A stretch of DNA of 64,000 bases, taken from Dactylorhiza incarnata (taxonomy: Eukaryota; Streptophyta; Magnoliopsida; Asparagales; Orchidaceae). Shown here piece by piece: positions 57,241 to 64,000 of the stretch. The position numbers were made by a program, and so were the translations under genes. Under the pieces are notes generated by a model. The model saw only the letters and a program-made list of their open reading frames with translations, searched no databases and had not been told where the DNA came from. Within the stretch, counting starts at the first letter, position 1; every line of letters starts with the position of its first letter. Location: the NCBI GenBank assembly GCA_033032865.1, contig JAWHQI010000075.1, forward strand, positions 3,968,001 through 4,032,000, written 5' to 3'.

Positions 57241-58841
57241 GAAGGTTTGTTATACATCCATAAAGACTTTGGGGTGCGTCTAGAGAAAACTTCACTAAAG
57301 AGAGGTGGGGTCAACGGTCAACGCATAATCGCTCGAATTGAAGAAACCGAACCTGCCATTTCCGCCGCCAATCGCCAGTGCGGGAGCACCCGCGAAGCAC
57401 GCCGCAAGCCGCCATGGTCGACCCCCACTATTGGGGTGCGACTAGCCCGCACCCCACTAATCGGGTGCGAATAGCCGCACCACCCATAGTGGGGGGAACG
57501 GCCAAACCGCACCCCGTGTCGGGTGCGGCCAAGCCACATCCCCTTGGGGTGCGGCCAAGCCGCACCCCATTTGGGGTGAGGCAGGCCGCGCCCCCTCGGG
57601 GTGCGGCCAAGCCACACCCCCTAGGGGGTGCGGCCAAGCCGCCCCCCCCCTAGGTGCGGCCCGGCCGCACCCCCTCGGGGTGCGGCCAAGCCAAGCCGCA
57701 CCCCCTTGGGTGCGGCCCGGCCGCACCACCATTGGTGAGGCCCGGCCGCACCCCCTTGGGGTACGGCCACGCCGAGCCGCACCCCCTTGGGTGCGGCCAA
57801 GCCAAGCCGGACCCTCCTCGGGTGCGGCCGCGCCGCGCCCCTCTTAGGGTGCGGCTAAGCCACTTTCCCCCCATAGCGGGGTTAGGGTAAATCCCCCCTC
57901 TTCTGACTCACCGCCCGCCCTTCGGGTTCCAGATTCCACCAAGAGTGCTTCCCTGCGAGCCCAGAACCCTTCCCCATTCATTACGGGCTCAGAACACTTC
58001 TGTGCGCGCTCAGAGCACTTTCACATTTCGGGCACGCTCACTTTTTGTCTTTCTTATTTCTCAGATTGCAGGAACGGCTTGTCGCCTTTTTCGCCTTCAA
58101 CAAAGCTGTCTGAACTGCCCGAACTGTCCGAACTGCCCAAGGGGCGAGACGGTCATTTACGAAAAATGGCGATCCCTGTGCTCCGAAACGGAAAACGTGA
58201 TTCGTCCGCCAGGTGGTTACGGTGGTTACAACAACGAAATTACCGGGCTACCCCCGGCCAAAGCTATTAAAGGAGCCCAGAGCCTTCATTTGATGGGACC
58301 TTGCCTTCTGCACCCGGGAGAGCTCCTTTGATGATTTCCACGGAATTCTCCTTCGGCGATTGAAGATGTCCTTCGCGGACTCGAAGATCTCCTTCGTGGA
58401 CTTGAAGATTTCCTTTCTCCCGAAAGGCGACTTAGCATTCTCACTTTTGTTCTCCCGAAAGGCGACTCAGCATTCTCACTTTTGTTCTCCCGAAAGGTGA
58501 CTCAGCATTCTCACTTTTGTTCCCCACCGTTCTCAGAAGGAAAAAGACTTAGTTTTCCGAGAGGTGGCTTGTGACCTTCAGAACTCTCTCTCTATTATTG
58601 TAACAAGTGGCGACCTGTCGCGCTCGAATTCTAAGTACCTAACTGTAAACTCTCAGAAGATAGTGAAATTTGGTCGGCACAGCTCCGGCCGCGTGGTTTT
58701 TTACCCTTTCAGGGTTTTCCACGTTAAAAGTCTCAGTGTACTCAACGAATCTCTCTTTGACTGTTTGGGCGCTCGGTTCGCTTCCGAGCTAAGGTGGTTC
58801 AATTCGACCGGTCTACCAAAGCACCCGAGCGACCCGCAACA
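57240..58841 (+). repeat. 5' LTR of Tat-like element 2 (left edge uncertain)
   Basis: The right edge is fixed by CAACA at 58841 just before the PBS. The left edge is not resolved and lies near 57240-57310. It contains a GC-rich palindrome array (57425-57870), 27-bp repeats (58362-58416, GACTCGAAGATCTCCTTCG type) and three 35-bp units with CTCCCGAAAGGCGACTCAGC (58415-58522). The end region resembles the LTR at 54700-54905. ORFs through the array are artefacts of the repeats. Confidence 0.65.
57425..57870. repeat. GGTGCGGCC/GGCCGCACC palindrome array in Tat-like LTR
   Basis: About 13 units of roughly 30-36 bases built from GGGGTGCGGC, a short CAA-type spacer and GCCGCACCCC; alternate units are fused as GGTGCGGCCCGGCCGCACC. 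Very GC- and CpG-rich against AT-rich surroundings. No TATA box follows closely; the nearest candidate is CTATTAAAGG near 58263. Confidence 0.8.
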
Positions 58842-58844
58842 GTT

Positions 58845-58862
58845 TGGCGCCGTCTGTGGGAA
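58845..58862 (+). other. Primer-binding site of Tat-like element 2
   Basis: TGGCGCCGTCTGTGGGAA lies three bases after the LTR end; this PBS type is typical of Tat/Retand/Ogre-group elements. Confidence 0.85.
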
Positions 58863-58919
58863 CCGAGTTCCCAAAATTCTGCAAATACTCACTAGAAGTA
58901 GCACTTGCCGCCAAATGCA

Positions 58920-60309
58920 ATGGCAAGAAGAAGTGCTCGCACCACTGAAGGATCAGTCCTGGAGGGTCGCGTCGACCCAGCTCCCTCCCACTCGCTTATC
59001 AATGCACCTCTCGCAGAAGGGGCAGCGCGTACGCCCGCAGCAATACTGGAAGGGCGCATGCGGCAGATGGAAGAATAACAAGCTGAGATGCTGGCTCTTG
59101 TAAGAAATCTCGGGGCTCCTCGAGTTCCCGTTCAAACCGCCAGTGTTGAACGTTCTGCCGCCCCCAGCTCCAAGTCATGCCCCGAACGAGGAGGTCGTTC
59201 GAGAGGAAGAAGCCTTAGAAGAATTCTCCAACGTATCAAGCTCCGCCCATCCTGCTCCCCCAGCTAGAGGCCCAGGAGCTGACCACCATCACCATCTCCC
59301 AGGAAGAGTTGTCCCTGGTCGAGCAGTAGAAAGAACCACGCGCGAGGAGATACACGACATGATTGCAGAAGAATACGGCCAGGCGGGGCGACGCGCAGCT
59401 CTCGCCCGCCGTCCCGCGCATCACGGCTCCCCACTATCGCCTCAAGTCTTATCCCATCCAGTTCCAAACGGTTTCAAGCTTATCAACATCGAAATATTCG
59501 ACGGGACGGACGACTCATTGGAACATGTCAATCACTTCACCACCATCATAAGGATTTACAGTGCCCCCGATCAACTCCTCTGTCAAATGTTACCGGCAAC
59601 CTTGAAAGGACAAGCGCGCACTTGGTTCCACTCCCTGCGAGATGGGGCCATCAACAACTTTGCAGAAATGGCGCAGCAGTTCGTGGACCAGTTCATAGCC
59701 AATCGTAGGATTGTCCGAGATCCCTCCCATCTCTCGGGAATCTGCCAGAACGACGGGAAAACTCTGAAGGATTTTTTCCGACGCTTCACCTCTGAGGCTC
59801 GACAGATCCCGGGAGTTGACCTCGAGCTCTTGCGAGGAGTTTTCCTCGGAGGCCTCCGCCCAAGTGGTATCTACTCAGCTCTAATGAGAGAAACCGTGCC
59901 AAATTATCCTGACCTCATTCACCGAGTTGAAGCTCAGATAGTTGCCGACGAGGCCATCAAAGCATACCGTCGACAGTTCGAAGGTAGCCAAGGAAGGAAG
60001 AGGGGGTCGGATCAAGACCCTCGTGGAGGAGAAGAGCGACGTGGCGAGGGACGCCGCAACGATGAATGTCGCCGCGACCCCCGAAGAAACCTGGGTCCGC
60101 AGCCTCCCAGGGTGTACACCCCATTGAATACCACCAGAACAAATGTGCTCTATGCCATTCAGAACAACCCAAAGCTCCGCGCACCTCGGGCGTTAGCCCC
60201 AAACCCGAGGGGCGATCAGTCCAGGTACTGCGAGTTTCATCGGGGGACCGGGCATACCACTGAAGAGTGTAGCAGACTTAAAGACGAAATCAAACGTCTC
60301 GTCCGCTAG
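58920..60309 (+). pseudogene. Tat-like gag, one nonsense codon and one frameshift
   Basis: The ATG at 58920 begins MARRSARTTEGSVLEGR. A TAA at 59076 stands where Gln is expected (MEE-stop-QAEM). Near 59130-59145 the frame shifts, and the main frame runs to TAG 60307. The capsid core (IEIFDGTDDSLEHVNHF, FRRFTSEARQIPGVDLELL) is about 59490-59960. The end has a CEFHRGTGHTTEEC zinc-binding motif (about 60229-60270) followed by LKDEIKRLV. It would have packaged element RNA; now broken. Confidence 0.82.
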
Positions 60310-61971
60310 GGACTCCTAGGGAGATTCCTACAAGGCCAGGTTCCCAATCAGCCTCAGCATCCTAGTGAGGCAAGGGAGCAGCCTCCTGCTCCCCGGGACG
60401 CGGGAGGAGGAAGGCCGATGGTAGGAGAAATCAAAACGATCACTGGACCTCCCGTCCTAGCAATGCAAATCCTCTCGATTGCCAAACCCCAAAGAGACCA
60501 CGAAGACAAGAAGCTCAAATAGGACATTACGATCGCCTTCGGGGAAGAAGACCTGCAAGGGTTACGGCTACCGCATCAGGATCACCTCGTAATCAGCGCA
60601 GGGATCGGGGACCCTTGCTGTAACGTAGAAAGGATATTGGTCGATAACGGAAGCTCAGTTGATGTTATGTTCCTTTCCATTTTGCAAAGCATGAAGCTCA
60701 CGAAGGATCAGCTCAGCCCTGCAGTCGGGCCCGTCTACGGCTTCGACAACCGACCTGTCCCGGTTCAAGGCATGATCACTCTCCCAGTCACATTGGGTGA
60801 GTTTTCGAGACAGTCAACGTACATCATCCAGTTCGTGGTGGTGGAATCCACTTCCACCTATAATGCCATCTTTGGGAGGCCGCTCCAATCTATCTTTGTA
60901 GCAGTTCCGTCCATTCCACATCTATCTATGAAGTTCCCAACTACCGCAGGAATAGGGGTCGTAAGAGGAAACCAGGAGACAGCCAATACCTGTTATCTGA
61001 AGCAAGCTAGACCGACAAAGGCAACTGCCCTCAACATCAACAACTTCGACCTACGGGACAAAACTACTCTGCAGCGGGGTGCGCCCGTTGAAGGATTAGT
61101 GGAAGTACCACTCTCTAAGCAGGACCCGACTCAGACCATTCAATTCGGATCCCTCTTGTCGCAGGAAGAACGAGAAGAGTTCACAACCTTCCTACAGGAG
61201 AACGAAGACATTTTCGCTTGGAGCCCGGAGGACATGCCCGGGGTAGATCCTGAAGTCAATTTTCACTCCTTAAACATTAACACTGCCTGCAGGCCCATGA
61301 TTCAAAAGAAAAGGAACTTCGCCCCTGAATGGTTGAAGGCAATCGAAGAAGAAGTGGCTAAACTCATGGAGGTGCGGTTCATCCGCGAAGCGGAATACCC
61401 CACGTGGCTCGCTAACGTGGTTATGGTGAAAAAGGCCTCAGGAAAGTGGCGAATGTGCTTCGACTACAGCAACCTAAACCAGGCGTGCCCAAAAGACAGC
61501 TTCCCTCTCCTAAGGATCGACCAGCTCGTCGACGCGACGACTGGCCATGAGCTACTCAGCTTCATGGATGCTTATTCAGGCTACAACCAGATAAGGATGA
61601 ACCCCGCAGACGAGGAGCACACCGCCTTCCGCACTGACAAAGGAGTCTACTGTTATAAGGTGATGTCATTCGGCCTTAAAAATGCCGGGGCTACCTACCA
61701 AAGGCTGATGAACAAGGTCTTCAAGAACCTCATCGGAGAAACGATGGAGGTATACGTGGATGACATGTTGGTGAAGAGCGTCCTCCGTTGCGACCACTTG
61801 AAAGACTTGGGAAAGTGCTTTCAACTTCTTCGTCGCTTCCTGATGCGGCTCAACCCCAACAAATGCGCATTTGGTGTGACGGCGGGAAAATTCTTGGGTT
61901 TCATGGTAACCCATCGGGGAATTGAGGCCAACCCCGAGAAGATCAAGGCGTTGGAGGATATTGTTGGACAT
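60310..61971 (+). pseudogene. Tat-like protease and reverse transcriptase, truncated by insertion
   Basis: It is in the same frame as gag after TAG 60307, with another TAG at 60520. The protease site is VDNGSSVDVMF (about 60640-60672). RT shows FIREAEYPTWLANVVMVKK, KACPKDSFPL-like (QACPKDSFPL), ELLSFMDAYSGYNQIRM and the catalytic YVDDMLVKS (about 61753-61779), all Tat/Retand-type. The frame is cut at 61971 by a Sirevirus-like LTR, so the remaining RT, RNase H and integrase lie beyond the window, if present. Confidence 0.88.
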
Positions 61972-63121
61972 GTGTGTCACATCCCTTTGTTTGAGAATAA
62001 CAAATCCCATATTGTATTTGATCTTGCTTGTCGTGTGTTTATAGTGTGCAGGAACTATATGTGCAATACTCCATAGGTAGAAGGCAGCATGAATTCAAAC
62101 ATCTGGAAGAATGCACTACCGCCAGCGTTAGTGATAACGCTCCGCGGTAGATCATTTCGTCTCAGCGGTTTCGTCTCAGCGGTTCCGTCTCAGCTGTTTA
62201 GTTTCATCTCAGCGGTTCCTTAGCGATACCGCCAGCGCTATCGCTACCGCCTAGCGCTAGCTCAAGTTTGTGTAGAGTGCCATGCAGCGACGGTTTCATA
62301 ACCGCTTCTACACGATCGATACCGCAAGCGCTAGGAGCTAACGCAGGCGCTAGGGAGAAGTTCTATAAATTGGAGCTTTTCTGCTCGTTTTGGCCATCCA
62401 TCCCAGAGAGATTGCAAGTGCCACAACTCGATTGTTGTTATGCTGCCGAAGATGGATCTCCCACTAAAAGCTTAAGGAGAATTCTGGAGGAGGACTACGT
62501 CACGCTATATCCGAAGGACGATCGCTTCGGCCTCGCTTATACTACAGCGATCCTTCATCCTCATCTCCAGATATCTCATATAGGGAGTTTTATTATTGTT
62601 ATCTTTATTTTCATTCAATATATTTTTGTAACCGTTTAGAGAATTCGCCTTGTGTTGGCGACTATGTCTGGGTAGGACTTAGGGAGAAATTTGCCTTGTG
62701 TTGGCGACTAGTTCTCGTGATTAGATCTAGGGGGTACTCGAGGCCATATCCGGGGAAGGATTGGCTAGAGCAGCTTGAGGCCATATCCGGGGAAGGATAG
62801 GCTAAAGCCAACCGGTTTGTGGGGATACAAGTCGGTATAGAAAAGGAAAACTTGTTCTACTTTGCACGCCTCCGATTTCTAGCGATATTGAAATCAAATT
62901 TATGTAAACACTTTTTTATATAATATAATCATGTCTCTTTTTGTGTTTACTTGATTTCTATCATTTGGCATAATTTATAGAATTGCAAATTACAATTGTT
63001 TCCTCCATTAAGATAAATTGTTATTTTGTTCTAATTTTCTCTAAACAATTTAGTAAATATTTATAAAGAATTTTATTCCCTTATTCACCCCCCTCCTCTA
63101 AGGGCGCCAATTGATCCAACA
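61972..63121 (+). repeat. 5' LTR of Sirevirus-like element 2
   Basis: TGTTGGACATGTG...GATCCAACA, 1150 bp. Box array 62113-62350, TATAAAT 62364-62370, two TTCGCC...GGCGA-type hairpins (62642-62712) and a C-rich tract with CTCTAAGGGCGCC near the end. The ORF at 62268-62639 is not a gene. Confidence 0.88.
62113..62370 (+). promoter_or_regulatory. CCGCCAGCG/CGCTAGCG box array plus TATA (Sirevirus-like element 2)
   Basis: Boxes such as TACCGCCAGCGCTATCGC, CGCTACCGCCTAGCGCTAGC and TCTCAGCGGTT repeat over about 240 bases, ending 14 bases before TATAAAT. The GCGCTAGC boxes resemble those in the Tekay-like LTR. Confidence 0.6.
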
Positions 63122-63123
63122 AG

Positions 63124-63136
63124 TGGTATCAGAGCG
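63124..63136 (+). other. Primer-binding site of Sirevirus-like element 2
   Basis: TGGTATCAGAGCG begins two bases after the LTR end. Confidence 0.9.
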
Positions 63137-63170
63137 TAGGTTATTCCAAACGGCTTAAAAACTGGGAATA

Positions 63171-64000
63171 ATGACGTCTCTTGATCTCGCTTGTACTAAT
63201 GGGAAAAACTTTTATATAAATGAAAAATCTTTGGCACCACCTTTATTTGAAGGCAAAAATTATAAAGGGTGGACAATATTAATGAAATCTTTTTTAAACT
63301 CATATGATATCAAAATTTAGAATACGACAATTATAAGATCAGCGGATGAATCAAATAAATTGGAATGTCATTTAAATGCGAAGGCTATGAATACTTTATT
63401 TTGTGCTTTATCAAAAGATATTTCCAAATTGATTTATTGTTTTACTAATGCTTACAAAGTTTGGAAATTTCTTGATGAAATGTTTGATCTTCCGTGTATA
63501 GGTTTGGAGCATGCACAACATTTGGAAAACATTCAAATTGGCACAAGCAATCAAGAAAGAATCTCTCAGGATGAAACCATGGAGAGCACATCAAGTGGAA
63601 GAGAAGAAGAAATGTTGTCTTTGGAAGAGGAGTACCAAAAAGATGTTAAAGGAACTTTATGTTCAAATCTTGCCTCTCCCGATAGCAATGTGAGTAAATC
63701 AAATTCTTCTATCTTTGTGACTAATTCTATTTCCACATTACATATGCTACAAATTGCTAAACGTAAAATTAAGAAATTGAAAATTACAAATGATAAATTA
63801 TGTTTAGAAAATAAAAGGTTAAAAGCTAATGTTAAGGTAGAATCTAATTATGACGTGGCTTCTCCATCTTGCTCTTTAGTTGAAATTCCTACTTCTTGTT
63901 TTGATTGCAATCTATTAAAAGAAAAATTCAAGGATATTGAAAAAGGGCTCTTAGTTTCAAAAAGGCATAATGAAAAATTGATAATTGATAATGATGCTTT
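63171..64000 (+). pseudogene. Sirevirus-like gag, partial, one nonsense codon
   Basis: The ATG at 63171 opens a frame like the 33683 gag (KSLAPPLFEGKNYKGW, then a KLKITNDKLCLENKRLKAN coiled-coil-like stretch). TAG at 63318-63320 replaces the Trp seen in the other copy. The rest stays open to the window edge. The duplicated acidic block of the first gag is absent. Confidence 0.8.

Larger units (their letters stand above)
61972..64000 (+). mobile_element. Sirevirus-like element 2, 5' part, runs off the window
   Basis: LTR 61972-63121, PBS and gag start, inserted in the Tat-like RT. The left target site should be GATAT (61967-61971); the other end is outside. Its gag is clearly related to that at 33683, but the LTR is shorter (1150 bp) and its box array is different. 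Confidence 0.85.

Noticed and set aside
57318..57890. Several Pro/Arg/Gly-rich ORFs on both strands
   Set aside because: They come from the GC-rich palindrome array, open in many frames at once, with no coding signature.
62268..62639. 123-codon ORF after the Sirevirus TATA box
   Set aside because: It lies entirely in the LTR, has no relative in the other Sirevirus-like LTRs and no recognisable domain.

Overview
The window is nuclear DNA from a flowering plant with a large, repeat-rich genome. I cannot name the species. Evidence: nearly all of it is nested plant-type LTR retrotransposons (Tekay-like chromovirus, Athila-like, Tat-like and Sirevirus-like), with one short intron-containing plant gene of the WEB family. 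No tRNA, functional rRNA, CRISPR array or bacterial-type operon was seen.

Layout. 1-27549 (minus): a tandem of a LARD-like element (about 5.26-kb LTRs, 2.8-kb internal region holding only an integrase relic), ordered LTR(partial)-internal-LTR-internal-LTR with a shared middle LTR. A solo Sirevirus-like LTR (9378-10501, TSD CTAAA) sits in the middle LTR. A Tekay-like gypsy element (10856-19679, TSD ATTTC) sits in the second internal region. 27550-29877 (plus): 5'-truncated internal region of a related LARD in the opposite orientation, followed by its 3' LTR (29878-31809 and 49505-52453). That LTR is split by a 17.7-kb gag-only Sirevirus-like element (31810-49504, TSD CCTGG). The Sirevirus itself holds a fold-back element built from three 5S-rRNA-bearing units (35008-36028, TSD CTTAT) and a young Athila-like element with an intact 776-codon gag-protease ORF but no RT or integrase (39678-47115, TSD GTTGC).

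52454-54905: the tail of a Tat-like element (integrase relic, 64-bp tandem repeats, 3' LTR carrying a 130-bp Tourist-like MITE). 54906 to about 57240: unique-looking DNA with the two-exon WEB gene (minus, 55358-56585). About 57240-61971: LTR, gag, protease and RT of a second Tat-like element, cut by another Sirevirus-like element (61972 to beyond 64000).

Most notable signal: compact arrays of short GC-rich, CpG-rich palindromes lie just upstream of the TATA box in LTRs of several lineages. Such boxes are established knowledge for Sireviruses. Here comparable cassettes also occur in the Athila-like, Tekay-like and LARD LTRs, a Tat-like LTR carries a related GC-rich array, and one motif (TTCGACGAA) is shared by a copia and a gypsy family. 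Second candidate: a 78-nt in-frame GT-AG segment at the gag-protease junction of the Tekay-like element that reads best as an intron. All boundaries come from reading the sequence by eye; family names are inference from motifs.
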